A DNA stretch of 24,419 bases. Origin: DSSM01 sp964484125. GTDB lineage: Bacteria > Bacteroidota > Ignavibacteria > Tepidaquicellales > Tepidaquicellaceae. Made by a program: the position numbers and the translations under genes. Below, piece by piece: positions 1 to 10,994 of this stretch (position 1 is the first letter of the stretch; every line of letters starts with the position of its first letter). The stretch spans positions 1-24,419 of the forward strand of contig CAZAEK010000028.1 in assembly GCA_964484125.1 (NCBI GenBank), given 5' to 3'. The notes under the pieces are model-generated. The model saw nothing but the letters and a program-made list of their open reading frames with translations. It was not told where the DNA came from and did not search any database.

Positions 1-489
<489 letters not shown>

Positions 490-561
490 TAGAGAATATC
501 CTAAAGCTGTTACTCCGGTTCACAAACACACAAAAGATATTAGATGAGATGAGACCACATT

Positions 562-635
<74 letters not shown>

Positions 636-647
636 CGTTTATTAAGC

Positions 648-720
648 GGGGTTATAGCTCAATTGGTAGAGCACCAGCTTTGCAAGCTGGGGGTTAGCGG
701 TTCGATTCCGCTTAACTCCA
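648..720 (+). tRNA. tRNA-Ala (anticodon TGC)
   Basis: A 73-nt cloverleaf fits. Acceptor arm 648-654 (GGGGTTA) pairs with 713-719 (TAACTCC) and contains the G3-U70 wobble pair that identifies alanine tRNAs. Stem CCAGC/GCTGG encloses the loop TTTGCAA, with anticodon TGC at 681-683. A720 is the discriminator and no CCA is encoded. It is the second spacer tRNA, 12 nt after tRNA-Ile. Confidence 0.98.
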
Positions 721-729
721 CGAAAAATA

Positions 730-741
730 GTTCTTTGACAT
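730..741 (+). promoter_or_regulatory. boxA-like rRNA antitermination site
   Basis: GTTCTTTGACAT closely matches the bacterial boxA consensus (TGCTCTTTAACA). It sits between the last spacer tRNA and 23S, where E. coli also has a boxA. In such sites NusB/S10 bind the nascent RNA and protect the long rRNA transcript from Rho. The assignment rests on motif and position only. Confidence 0.6.
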
Positions 742-743
742 AT

Positions 744-833
744 CTCTTTTAGAGTCCTAAATTTTACTGAAAATTAGGTTTCACAAGTTTTAATGATGCA
801 CTGAAAAAACTACTTGTATAATAACGAGTTTTT

Positions 834-843
<10 letters not shown>
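744..843 (+). other. 5' side of the 23S processing stalk
   Basis: Three blocks are complementary to sequence after 23S. Positions 744-753 pair with 3834-3843, 792-799 (AATGATGC) pair with 3804-3811, and 807-816 plus 818-824 pair with 3791-3800 and 3784-3790. Such a stem around 23S is the usual RNase III substrate for pre-23S excision. Pairing was read by eye, and the last bases listed overlap the mature 23S 5' end. Confidence 0.7.
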
Positions 844-3775
<2,932 letters not shown>

Positions 3776-3845
3776 TTAATTTTTTATTATCAAGTAGTTT
3801 GGCGCATCATTTGATTTTTAACAATACTATTTTTCTAAAAGAGTT

Positions 3846-3963
3846 TTCCCGGCGATTAGATAAACGTGCCACACCTCTTCCCATTTCGAACAGAGAAGTT
3901 AAGGCGTTTATTACCGATGGTACTGCATGGGCAACTGTGTGGGAGAGTAGGTTTTGCCGGGGC
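3846..3963 (+). rRNA. rrf: 5S ribosomal RNA
   Basis: This is a roughly 116-nt 5S rRNA. The terminal helix pairs CCCGGC near 3848-3853 with GCCGGG near 3956-3961. The internal block CCATTTCGAACAGAGAAGTTAAG (near 3881-3903) and the GGGAGAGTAGG block near 3941-3951 are typical of 5S. It starts about 70 nt after 23S and is followed at once by the operon terminator. Confidence 0.97.
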
Positions 3964-3970
3964 TAATTTT

Positions 3971-4005
3971 AAAGCCTGCAGTTTTATTCTGCAGGCTTTT
4001 TTTTT
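3971..4005 (+). terminator. Intrinsic terminator of the rRNA operon
   Basis: An 11-bp perfect hairpin pairs AAAGCCTGCAG at 3971-3981 with CTGCAGGCTTT at 3989-3999, with a 7-nt loop. An uninterrupted T run continues to 4005. Its position directly after 5S makes it the Rho-independent end of the rRNA transcript. Confidence 0.95.
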
Positions 4006-4035
4006 AATTGGAAAAGATTTTTATTGTGAGAATAT

Positions 4036-4073
4036 TATAATTTTTGCTCTTCATGAAATTAAAAAAATAATAA
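4036..4073 (+). promoter_or_regulatory. Possible promoter region for tRNA-Arg and the following genes
   Basis: Transcription must restart between the rRNA terminator and tRNA-Arg. A perfect TATAAT lies at 4036-4041 without a good -35 element. TTGCTC at 4044-4049 followed 18 nt later by TAATAA at 4068-4073 is an alternative. The region is so AT-rich that such matches arise by chance, so the exact element is a guess. Confidence 0.3.
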
Positions 4074-4088
4074 AATTTTAGTGGTGAA

Positions 4089-4122
4089 TAAATTCTTAAA
4101 TTTTCATATTTTTAAGAATTTA
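4089..4122. repeat. 12-bp perfect inverted repeat abutting tRNA-Arg
   Basis: TAAATTCTTAAA at 4089-4100 is the exact reverse complement of TTTAAGAATTTA at 4111-4122, with a 10-nt spacer. It ends one base before the tRNA acceptor stem. No T tract follows, so it is not a normal terminator. It could be a leader hairpin, a processing signal or a palindromic protein-binding site. Confidence 0.7.
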
Positions 4123-4123
4123 A

Positions 4124-4197
4124 GCCCTTGTAGCTCAGGTGGATAGAGCAGCAGTTTCCTAAACTGCGTGTCGGATGTTCGAGTCATCCCAAGGGCA
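4124..4197 (+). tRNA. tRNA-Arg (anticodon CCT)
   Basis: A 74-nt cloverleaf fits. GCCCTTG at 4124-4130 pairs with CAAGGGC at 4190-4196, and A4197 is the discriminator. Stem GCAGT/ACTGC encloses TTCCTAA with anticodon CCT at 4158-4160, which reads AGG codons. CCA is not encoded. Only 17 nt separate it from the start codon of the next protein gene, so the two are probably on one transcript. Confidence 0.97.
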
Positions 4198-4214
4198 CAA
4201 AATATTTATAATAT

Positions 4215-4961
4215 TTGAAAAGAAGTAAAACGGCTTTAATTACCGGAGGGGCTAAAAGATTAGGAAAGGAAATAACAATTTCTTTAGCTTCTATCGGTTA
4301 TAATTTATTTATTAATTATAATTCAACCACAAAAACTGAATTAGAAATTTTAGCGAAAGAATTAGAAAAGTATAATATAGATTTTGAGTTTTACAAAGCG
4401 GATATATCAAATGTAAGTAAAATAGAGAGAATGTTTCAGGAATTTGGCAAAAAGTATAATAAGTTAGATATAATGGTTAATAATTCTGCAATTTTCAGAC
4501 ACATTGATTTTTTTGAAATTGGTGAAGATGAATTTGATGAGTTTATAGGGATAAATTTAAAAGGTACCCTTTTTTGTTCAAAAGAAGCTGCTAAGTTGAT
4601 GAAAAGAGAAAATGATGAATCATATCCTCAGATAATTAATATAGCTTCACTTGGAGGAATATTGAACTGGACAGGATATATCCCTTACTGCATTTCAAAG
4701 GCAGGAGTAATTAAATTAACAGAGCTATTATCATTGAGATTGGCGCCGGATATATTGGTAAATGCAATTGCGCCAGCAACGATTTATATAGATAACGACA
4801 GGAATGAGAATGTAAACATAAAGGAAAGAGAGAAATACCCATTGAAGAAATTTGGTAAAGCAGAAGATATTACATCAGTCATAAAATTTTTAGCAAATGA
4901 AAATAAATTTATTACCGGACACACGTTTGTAGTGGATGGAGGAAGGGCACTGAATAAATAA
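4215..4961 (+). CDS. Short-chain dehydrogenase/reductase, pteridine-reductase (FolM/PTR1)-like
   Basis: This is a 248-aa classical SDR, close to the usual 250. It has a Rossmann NAD(P)-binding motif TGGAKRLG at residues 10-17, NNSA at 89-92, a catalytic Ser near 145 (IASLGG) and the YCISK catalytic Tyr/Lys pair at 158-162. The C-terminal TGHTFVVDGGRAL is typical of the family. The Arg in TGGAKRLG, in place of the usual Gly-rich TGxxxGxG, is characteristic of NADPH-dependent pteridine/dihydrofolate reductases, so reduction of a folate or biopterin is the best guess. No folate gene lies nearby. The start is TTG, since the next Met is at about residue 73, well past the cofactor site. The stop overlaps the next start (TAATG). 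The substrate is unproven. Confidence 0.85.
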   Translation: MKRSKTALITGGAKRLGKEITISLASIGYNLFINYNSTTKTELEILAKELEKYNIDFEFYKADISNVSKIERMFQEFGKKYNKLDIMVNNSAIFRHIDFFEIGEDEFDEFIGINLKGTLFCSKEAAKLMKRENDESYPQIINIASLGGILNWTGYIPYCISKAGVIKLTELLSLRLAPDILVNAIAPATIYIDNDRNENVNIKEREKYPLKKFGKAEDITSVIKFLANENKFITGHTFVVDGGRALNK

Positions 4962-5803
4962 TGACAGAACATTTAGAAAAAGCACCTAAAGCTTATTACA
5001 ATCATACTTTTTTAGGTTCTCCTTCAGCGAGGACAATAAGATTACTCGCAGAATATCTTGAACCTTTAGACAGATTGAATAAAGCAGGTATTAAAGATAC
5101 AATTGTATTTTTCGGTTCTGCAAGAATAAAACCGAGAAAAGAGGCACTGAAAGAGTATAATAAATTATTAAAACAAAAGAAAAAAATAGGTAAAAATGGC
5201 GGGAAATCAGATAAAGAGATAATAAGCAAATTAGAAGATGCGAAGATAGATTTAAAGATGTCAAGATACTATACAGCCGCAGAAGAACTTGCTTATATGT
5301 TGACGAAATGGTCAATGTCATTATCAAAAGGGAATAAATTTGTAATCTGCTCAGGCGGAGGACCCGGTATAATGGAAGCGGCAAATAAAGGAGCAAAGAA
5401 GGCAGGCGGATTATCAATAGGATTGAACATATCATTGCCATTTGAGCAGTATCCAAATCCGTTTATAACTCCTGAATTAAATTTTGAATTTCATTATTTT
5501 TTTATGAGGAAATTCTGGTTTGCCTATTTAGCCAAAGCAGTTGTAATCATGCCAGGAGGATTTGGAACATTAGATGAATTTATGGAAGTATTAACATTAG
5601 TACAGACTTTCAAGCTAAGGAAAAAAATGGATCTTGTAGTATATGATGAAGATTACTGGAATGAGATAATAAATTTCAAAGCATTAGCAAAATATAATAT
5701 GATATCGAAAGAGGATTTATCCTTATTCAGATTTGCAAACACCCCCGAAGAGGCATTCAGCTATCTCAAAAAGGGAATTAAAAAAAATTATGTAAAAAAT
5801 TAG
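4961..5803 (+). CDS. LOG-family (TIGR00730-type) protein, long form
   Basis: This is a 280-aa protein of the LOG/lysine-decarboxylase-like fold. The nucleotide-binding signatures are clear: GGGPGIMEAANKGA at residues 132-145, Met-Arg-Lys at 182-184 and PGGFGTLDE at 198-206. Characterised members are phosphoribohydrolases that remove ribose-5-phosphate from nucleoside monophosphates (cytokinin activation in plants, nucleotide salvage in bacteria). This is family knowledge and not shown here. Compared with compact LOG proteins of about 190 aa, it has an N-terminal extension of about 45 residues and a Lys-rich insert (about 57-102) after the first strand VFFGSARI. The insert makes it one of the longer homologues. 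It is translationally linked to the SDR by a 1-nt overlap and lies 4 nt before yicC. Confidence 0.9.
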   Translation: MTEHLEKAPKAYYNHTFLGSPSARTIRLLAEYLEPLDRLNKAGIKDTIVFFGSARIKPRKEALKEYNKLLKQKKKIGKNGGKSDKEIISKLEDAKIDLKMSRYYTAAEELAYMLTKWSMSLSKGNKFVICSGGGPGIMEAANKGAKKAGGLSIGLNISLPFEQYPNPFITPELNFEFHYFFMRKFWFAYLAKAVVIMPGGFGTLDEFMEVLTLVQTFKLRKKMDLVVYDEDYWNEIINFKALAKYNMISKEDLSLFRFANTPEEAFSYLKKGIKKNYVKN

Positions 5804-5807
5804 AAAT

Positions 5808-6683
5808 ATGATAATAAGTATGACGGGTTTTGGCAGAGCGGAGGGAGAATTTCAAAAGAAGAAATATTCAATTGAGCTGAAGTCACTGAATAACCGATAT
5901 TGTGAGATAAGCGTAAAATTGCCAAAAAATTTAATGAGCAAAGAGTTTGAGCTAAAGGAACTTATCCGTGAAAAAATATCGCGTGGTAAAATATATCTGA
6001 ATATAAATACAGATGAAGAGCTTACAAAGGGTAGCACAGTTAATCCTGAAGTAGTAAAATCATATTATAATTCATTAAAGTCAATCAGAAAGGCGATTGG
6101 TTCAAAGGAGAAAATAAAATTAGAGCATTTATTAATTTTTAGTGATGCTTTTTCGGGTGAAGATATCGGAGAATTGCAGGAAGATGAATATGAGTTTATA
6201 AGGGGGCTGATAAATAAGGCGCTTGATGATCTGATGAAGATGAAGGAATATGAAGGAAATTATTTATATAAAGATATAGAGAAAAGAATAGATATAATCG
6301 AGCAAGAATCTGTTAAAATTCTTGAGTATGGGAAAGACAGGGTTGCTAAAGAAAGGGAAAGGATAAATTCAATGTTAAAAGAAATTTTAACAGATAAGAC
6401 ATTGATAAATGAAAACAGAGTTGAAATGGAAGTAGTACTTTTTGCAGAAAAACTTGATATCACAGAAGAATGTACAAGGTTAAACAGTCATATAAATTAT
6501 TTCAGGAATTTTATGTTATCGAAAGAAAATGCAGGAAGAAGATTAAATTTTCTGCTACAGGAGATGAACAGAGAGATAAACACAATTGCATCAAAATCTT
6601 CAGATGCAGTGATATCACAGACTGCTTCAGTATTAAAAGAAGAACTGGAAAAAGTCAGGGAGCAGATTCAGAATGTCGAATAA
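5808..6683 (+). CDS. yicC: YicC-family endoribonuclease
   Basis: This is a 291-aa YicC protein, normal length. The N-terminal signature MTGFGRAEGEF begins at residue 5 and SLNNRYCEISVKLP falls at about 26-39. The C-terminal DUF1732 part carries GRRLNFLLQEMNREINTIASK. E. coli YicC is an RNase that promotes decay of the RyhB small RNA; that is family knowledge. The gene overlaps gmk by 11 nt, an arrangement common to many bacteria in which yicC, gmk and rpoZ form one operon. No Shine-Dalgarno site precedes it. The start could alternatively be the Met at residue 5. Confidence 0.95.
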   Translation: MIISMTGFGRAEGEFQKKKYSIELKSLNNRYCEISVKLPKNLMSKEFELKELIREKISRGKIYLNINTDEELTKGSTVNPEVVKSYYNSLKSIRKAIGSKEKIKLEHLLIFSDAFSGEDIGELQEDEYEFIRGLINKALDDLMKMKEYEGNYLYKDIEKRIDIIEQESVKILEYGKDRVAKERERINSMLKEILTDKTLINENRVEMEVVLFAEKLDITEECTRLNSHINYFRNFMLSKENAGRRLNFLLQEMNREINTIASKSSDAVISQTASVLKEELEKVREQIQNVE

Positions 6684-7236
6684 AAAGTTGATAGTATTAT
6701 CAGCGCCTTCGGGTACGGGAAAAACTACGATTGTAAAGGAGATATTAAAGAGAGACAAGGATTTAATATTTTCAGTATCAGCGACAACGAGAGCGAAGCG
6801 GAAAGGTGAAACAGATGGTAAAGATTATTTCTTTATAAGCAAGGAAGATTTTGAGAATAAAATAAAAAATAATGAATTTGTAGAATATGAATGTGTTTTT
6901 GGAGTAGATTATTACGGAACACTGAAGAGTTTTGTAGAGAAAAATTTAAGAGAGGATAAGCTGATAATTTTTGACCTTGATGTATTGGGAGCATTATCTA
7001 TAAAAAAGTATTATGGTGAAAAAGCAGTACTGATTTTTATAAAACCACCGGATAAGGAATCTTTAATAAGCAGATTGAAAAGCAGAGGAACAGAAGTTGA
7101 AGAAGATATTGAGAGAAGAATAGCGAGGTTTGATAAAGAAATGGCTTTAATAAAAGAATTTAATTATATTGTTGTGAATGATAATCTGGAAAACGCAGTA
7201 AATGAAATTCAAAAAATTATAAATAAATATAAATAA
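6673..7236 (+). CDS. gmk: Guanylate kinase
   Basis: This is a 187-aa enzyme phosphorylating GMP to GDP with ATP, a cytoplasmic step of guanine nucleotide synthesis. The P-loop APSGTGKTT is at residues 11-19. The GMP-binding segment SVSATTRAKRKGETDGKDYFF is at 34-54, with FVEYECVFGVDYYGT at 69-83. The lid region SRLKSRGTE lies at 133-141. The usual DVQGA motif reads DVLGA at 103-107, a change in a conserved Gln position. A weak GGGAG lies 10 nt before the ATG. The start overlaps the end of yicC, suggesting coupled translation. Confidence 0.97.
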   Translation: MSNKKLIVLSAPSGTGKTTIVKEILKRDKDLIFSVSATTRAKRKGETDGKDYFFISKEDFENKIKNNEFVEYECVFGVDYYGTLKSFVEKNLREDKLIIFDLDVLGALSIKKYYGEKAVLIFIKPPDKESLISRLKSRGTEVEEDIERRIARFDKEMALIKEFNYIVVNDNLENAVNEIQKIINKYK

Positions 7237-7237
7237 A

Positions 7238-7243
7238 AAGGAG
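7238..7243 (+). promoter_or_regulatory. Shine-Dalgarno site of rpoZ
   Basis: AAGGAG lies 6 nt before the rpoZ ATG at 7250 and is complementary to the CCTCC tail of 16S rRNA. It is the only clear Shine-Dalgarno sequence I see in the window. Confidence 0.8.
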
Positions 7244-7249
7244 AAAAAT

Positions 7250-7540
7250 ATGCCGGTACAGGTAATTGACCTTGAAAAATTTGAAAAAAATGCAGAGAAT
7301 TTATATGAAGCAGTAGTAATTGCATCAAAGCGTGCAAGACAAATCAATGACGATATAAAAGTCGAGATAAATCAGAGATTAGAGCCAATCTTAGCTAAAG
7401 AGACAGAAGATGATACAATAATGAATGAGGATAAACTGAATATATCTCTTGAATTTGAGAAAAGAGATAAACCGACAATTCAGGCAATAAAAGAAATATT
7501 AGATGGGGATATCAAGTACAGATACAGAGATGAAAAATAA
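7250..7540 (+). CDS. rpoZ: RNA polymerase omega subunit
   Basis: This is a 96-aa small RNA-polymerase subunit that chaperones beta-prime assembly (Rpb6 family). The diagnostic helix NLYEAVVIASKRARQIN is at residues 17-33. The C-terminal half is acidic and less conserved, as expected. The position directly after gmk, 13 nt downstream, matches the widespread gmk-rpoZ pair. It has its own strong AAGGAG ribosome-binding site, unlike its neighbours, perhaps to set a stoichiometric level. It overlaps the probable coaBC start by 11 nt. Confidence 0.93.
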   Translation: MPVQVIDLEKFEKNAENLYEAVVIASKRARQINDDIKVEINQRLEPILAKETEDDTIMNEDKLNISLEFEKRDKPTIQAIKEILDGDIKYRYRDEK

Positions 7541-8747
7541 GAAGGTATTAATAGGAGTTACAGGAGGGATTGCAGCATATAAAATTTGCAATCTAGTAAG
7601 ATTATTTGTCAAAGCAGGAGCAGAAGTAAGGGTTATAATGACTCCTGCGGCGACGAAAATTGTATCTCCATTAACACTTTCAGTTCTTTCAAACAATGAA
7701 GTAATAATAAATATGTTTCCTGAGCCGGGCAGTTACGAAACTCTGGAAAAAGCAGAGCACAGCACATGGCATATAAATTTAGGAGTATGGGCAGATGTAT
7801 TTTTAATTGCCCCTGCTACAGCAAACAGTATAGCTAAAATTGAAGCTGGTATTTGTGATAATTTTCTATTATCAACAGTACTTGCAGCGAGGTGTCCCGT
7901 AATACTCTCTCCGACTATGGACGTAGATATGTATCACAATAAAATTACACAGCGCAATATAGAAAGTCTGAAGGAAAAAGGATTTATAATAATAAATCCT
8001 GTAGAGGGTGAACTTGCGAGCGGACTATATGGAGAGGGGAAAATGCCGGAGCCGGAAGAGCTATTTGACTTTACCAGTAAAATACTGCTTAAAAAAAAAG
8101 AACTTGAGGGTCAGAAAGTATTAATAACAGCAGGACCGACAAGGGAAAAAATTGACCCTGTAAGATTTATATCGAACTTTTCTTCAGGGAAAATGGGATA
8201 TGCACTTGCTGAAGAAGCATATTCAAGAGGAGCAGAAGTAATATTAATATCAGGGCCTGTTAATCTGAATTCATCGAAAGGAATAAAACTGATAAAAGTT
8301 AACTCTGCAACAGAGATGTTTGAGGCAGTTAAGTCAAATATTAAAGATATTAATTTAGCAATTATGACTGCGGCAGTAAGTGATTACAGACCAAAGACAG
8401 AATCAGAGCACAAGTTAAAAAAAGGGGCAGAGAATTTTAATCTTGAATTAGAAAAGAACCCTGATATACTTGAATATCTCGGGAAAAATAAAAAAGATTT
8501 TTTTCTGATTGGTTTTGCGTTGGAGACAAACAATGAAGAAGAATATGCGAGGAAAAAATTAAGGGAAAAGAATGCTGACATGATAGTATTAAACAATCCA
8601 AAAGAAGAGGGAGCAGGATTCAACACAGATACAAATAAAGTTACAATAATAACGGAAGATACATTAGAAAGGGAAGATTTAATGCTAAAGAGAGAAGTTG
8701 CAGAATTAATAATTGAAAAATATTTAGAAATGAAAAACAGAAAGTGA
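7530..8747 (+). CDS. coaBC: Bifunctional phosphopantothenoylcysteine decarboxylase / phosphopantothenate-cysteine ligase
   Basis: This is a two-domain coenzyme A biosynthesis enzyme of about 405 aa. The N-terminal FMN decarboxylase (CoaC) shows TGGIAAYK at 11-18, the active-site His81 in HINLGVWAD and APATANSIAKIEAG at 94-107. The substrate motif reads PTMDVDM at 128-134 where E. coli has PAMN. The flap segment LASGLYGEGKM at 162-172 lacks the E. coli catalytic Cys. Both are variants I associate with Bacteroidota-type enzymes. The C-terminal ligase (CoaB) shows GPTREKIDPVRFISNFSSG at 202-220, AAVSDY at 281-286 and KLKK at 295-298. An upstream in-frame ATG at 7503 would add 9 residues, but the Met at 7530 gives the family-typical KKVLIGVTGGIAAYK start. 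The stop overlaps the next GTG start. Confidence 0.95.
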   Translation: MKNKKVLIGVTGGIAAYKICNLVRLFVKAGAEVRVIMTPAATKIVSPLTLSVLSNNEVIINMFPEPGSYETLEKAEHSTWHINLGVWADVFLIAPATANSIAKIEAGICDNFLLSTVLAARCPVILSPTMDVDMYHNKITQRNIESLKEKGFIIINPVEGELASGLYGEGKMPEPEELFDFTSKILLKKKELEGQKVLITAGPTREKIDPVRFISNFSSGKMGYALAEEAYSRGAEVILISGPVNLNSSKGIKLIKVNSATEMFEAVKSNIKDINLAIMTAAVSDYRPKTESEHKLKKGAENFNLELEKNPDILEYLGKNKKDFFLIGFALETNNEEEYARKKLREKNADMIVLNNPKEEGAGFNTDTNKVTIITEDTLEREDLMLKREVAELIIEKYLEMKNRK

Positions 8748-9544
8748 TTAAGAAAAGTGAAAATATAATTAAAGAAAGTATAGAATTACTAAAGTATATA
8801 AGGGATTACCGCGGGGTTGAAATATACAGAAAAGATATTCCGATAGTAGAAATTAATTATAATGATATAGTTGATAATACAGAGGTAAACGAAGAAAATG
8901 AAATTACATTTTATAATTCAGAACCAAATGAAGGTAAATTATTTTCAGAGGATTGGGAAGAATCTTTAACATTACAGGAACTTGATTCGAAGATAAATAA
9001 ATGCAGTAAATGCAGGTTGGGAAGTACAAGGAAGAATTTTGTATTCGGGACAGGTAATCCATCTGCAGATGTAGTAATAATTGGAGAGGCCCCTGGCGGA
9101 GATGAAGATGAACAGGGTAAACCATTTGTAGGGAGAGCAGGTAAATTACTTACTGATATATTGGCAGCAATTAATTTTACGAGAGAAGAAGTATATATAT
9201 GCAATATAATAAAATGCAGACCCCCTGCCAACAGAAATCCATTGCCTGATGAAATCAAGCAATGCGAGCCATATTTAATAAAGCAATTGAAAATTATAAA
9301 TCCAGCTTTTATTTTATGCTTAGGAACGTTTGCCGCTCAAACGCTTTTAAAAACTAAAGAACCTTTAGGGAAATTGCGCGGTAAATTCTTTAATTATATA
9401 GTGGAAGGCAAAACTATAAAAACACTAATTACATATCATCCGGCGGCTTTATTACGTAACCCAAACTGGAAGAGACCAACATGGGAAGATATGAAGATGT
9501 TCAAAAATGAATACGATAATTGGAAAGGGCTAAAAAATGGCTAA
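8744..9544 (+). CDS. Uracil-DNA glycosylase, family 4 (iron-sulfur type)
   Basis: This is a 266-aa base-excision repair enzyme that removes uracil from DNA. The catalytic motif GEAPGGDEDEQGKPFVGRAG lies at residues 114-133 and the minor-groove motif YHPAALLRNP at 231-240. Four cysteines, Cys87 and Cys90 (CSKC), Cys158 (KCRPP) and Cys174 (QCEP), match the [4Fe-4S] cluster of family-4 enzymes. The first 75 residues are a poorly conserved acidic extension. Translation starts at GTG within GTGA, overlapping the coaBC stop, and the end overlaps dnaB by 8 nt. Its place next to the replicative helicase suits uracil removal near replication forks, but that link is inferred. Confidence 0.93.
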   Translation: MIKKSENIIKESIELLKYIRDYRGVEIYRKDIPIVEINYNDIVDNTEVNEENEITFYNSEPNEGKLFSEDWEESLTLQELDSKINKCSKCRLGSTRKNFVFGTGNPSADVVIIGEAPGGDEDEQGKPFVGRAGKLLTDILAAINFTREEVYICNIIKCRPPANRNPLPDEIKQCEPYLIKQLKIINPAFILCLGTFAAQTLLKTKEPLGKLRGKFFNYIVEGKTIKTLITYHPAALLRNPNWKRPTWEDMKMFKNEYDNWKGLKNG

Positions 9545-10991
9545 GACATCGAAAAAGAAGAAAGATATTTTTAAAGAGCTTTCAGAAAAAACTCCGGAAA
9601 TTTTTGATTCGAAGAAACCTCCGAGCGATGTTGAAGTGGAGAAATTAGTAATAGGGGCTTTATTAATTGATAACTTTTCAGTAAATGATGTATTGCAATT
9701 CCTTGAGCCAAAACACTTTTATGACAAAAATAACAGGGATATATTTGAAGCGATAATTTCATTAAATGAAAAAAATCAGCCAGTTGATACATTAACACTT
9801 ATTGATGAATTAAAGAAATTAAATAAATTCAATAAGGATTTAACTAAGGAATATATCAATGAAATAATTGAGGATATAACTTCATCTGCAAATGTTCTTC
9901 AGCATGCGAGAATAGTATTTGATAAATACATTTTAAGGGAATTGATACATGTTTCATCAATAGTAGTACAAAAGGCATTTGAAATGAGCGTAAATCCATT
10001 TTCTTTATTGGATAGGGCTTCGCAAAAGTTTTTGGAAATTTCTGAATCATTATCTAAGAAAAAAGTAATAGCGGTTAAGGATGTACTTGATAATTTTATA
10101 GAAGAAATAGGGCAGAGGAAAAAATCAAGGAGTTCAATAACCGGTGTTCCTACAGGATTTACTTTACTTGATGACTACACAGCAGGCTTCCAGCCATCAG
10201 AGCTTATAATAATTGCCGGCAGGCCATCTTCAGGCAAAACAGCATTTGCGATGAATATAGCGAGAAATGCCGCAGTACAATACAATAAATCTGTCGCGAT
10301 ATTTTCATTGGAAATGACACATCAGGAATTATTAAACAGAATGATATCTGGTGAATCTCAGGTTGATGCAAAAAAAATTAAGACAGGACGATTATCCAAT
10401 GAAGAATGGATGAGAGTTGCAAATACATTTCACAGATTAAAATCGGATATATATATTGATGAATCCAGTGAACTATCAATTTTAGAATTAAGGGCAAAAG
10501 CGCGAAGATTAAAACAAGATCATAAAATAGATATGATAATAGTGGATTATCTTCAACTTGTAAAAGGAATGGATAATCCGGAAAGAAGAGACCTTGAGGT
10601 GGCATATGTATCGAGAGGATTAAAAGCTTTGGCAAAAGATTTGAATATACCTGTAGTAGCATGTGCACAGCTAAACCGCGGAGTAGAAATAAGAGGTGCA
10701 AAAGGAGAAAAAAGGCCTCAACTTGCAGATTTGAGGGAATCGGGTTCGATAGAGCAGGATGCTGATGTTGTAATATTTGTTCACAGACCTAATCAAGGGA
10801 AAAAACTTGATGAAACAATGCCAAATTATGAAGAAGAAAGGCGAAGAGCAGAGATAATAATCGGAAAGCAAAGAAACGGACCAACAGCAGATATAGATGT
10901 ACTATTCATTTCTGAATTTGCAAAATTTGAAAATAAAACAAAATCTCCAGTATTGGAGATTGAAACTACAGATTATAATCCTCAATTTTAA
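9537..10991 (+). CDS. dnaB: Replicative DNA helicase DnaB
   Basis: This is a 484-aa hexameric helicase that unwinds DNA at the replication fork. The N-terminal DnaB domain (about 30-135) includes EKLVIGALLID and DTLTLIDELKK. The RecA-like domain shows TGFTLLDDYTAGF at 206-218, Walker A GRPSSGKTA at 228-236, SLEMTHQELLNRM at 257-269, Walker B IIVDYLQL at 334-341 and RESGSIEQDADVV at 400-412. There is no intein and the length is typical. The first 29 residues are Lys-rich and family-variable. It overlaps the upstream glycosylase gene by 8 nt. A weak GGG 7 nt before the ATG is at best a marginal ribosome-binding site. Confidence 0.97.
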   Translation: MAKTSKKKKDIFKELSEKTPEIFDSKKPPSDVEVEKLVIGALLIDNFSVNDVLQFLEPKHFYDKNNRDIFEAIISLNEKNQPVDTLTLIDELKKLNKFNKDLTKEYINEIIEDITSSANVLQHARIVFDKYILRELIHVSSIVVQKAFEMSVNPFSLLDRASQKFLEISESLSKKKVIAVKDVLDNFIEEIGQRKKSRSSITGVPTGFTLLDDYTAGFQPSELIIIAGRPSSGKTAFAMNIARNAAVQYNKSVAIFSLEMTHQELLNRMISGESQVDAKKIKTGRLSNEEWMRVANTFHRLKSDIYIDESSELSILELRAKARRLKQDHKIDMIIVDYLQLVKGMDNPERRDLEVAYVSRGLKALAKDLNIPVVACAQLNRGVEIRGAKGEKRPQLADLRESGSIEQDADVVIFVHRPNQGKKLDETMPNYEEERRRAEIIIGKQRNGPTADIDVLFISEFAKFENKTKSPVLEIETTDYNPQF

Positions 10992-10994
10992 AAA

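Noticed and set aside
5091..5456. 121-codon minus-strand open frame inside the LOG gene
   Set aside because: It is antisense to a well-conserved protein; its hydrophobic composition reflects the complement of Lys-rich codons.
7503..7529. Upstream ATG at 7503 as the coaBC start
   Set aside because: It would add nine residues unlike the family, deep in rpoZ; the Met at 7530 matches the usual N-terminus.
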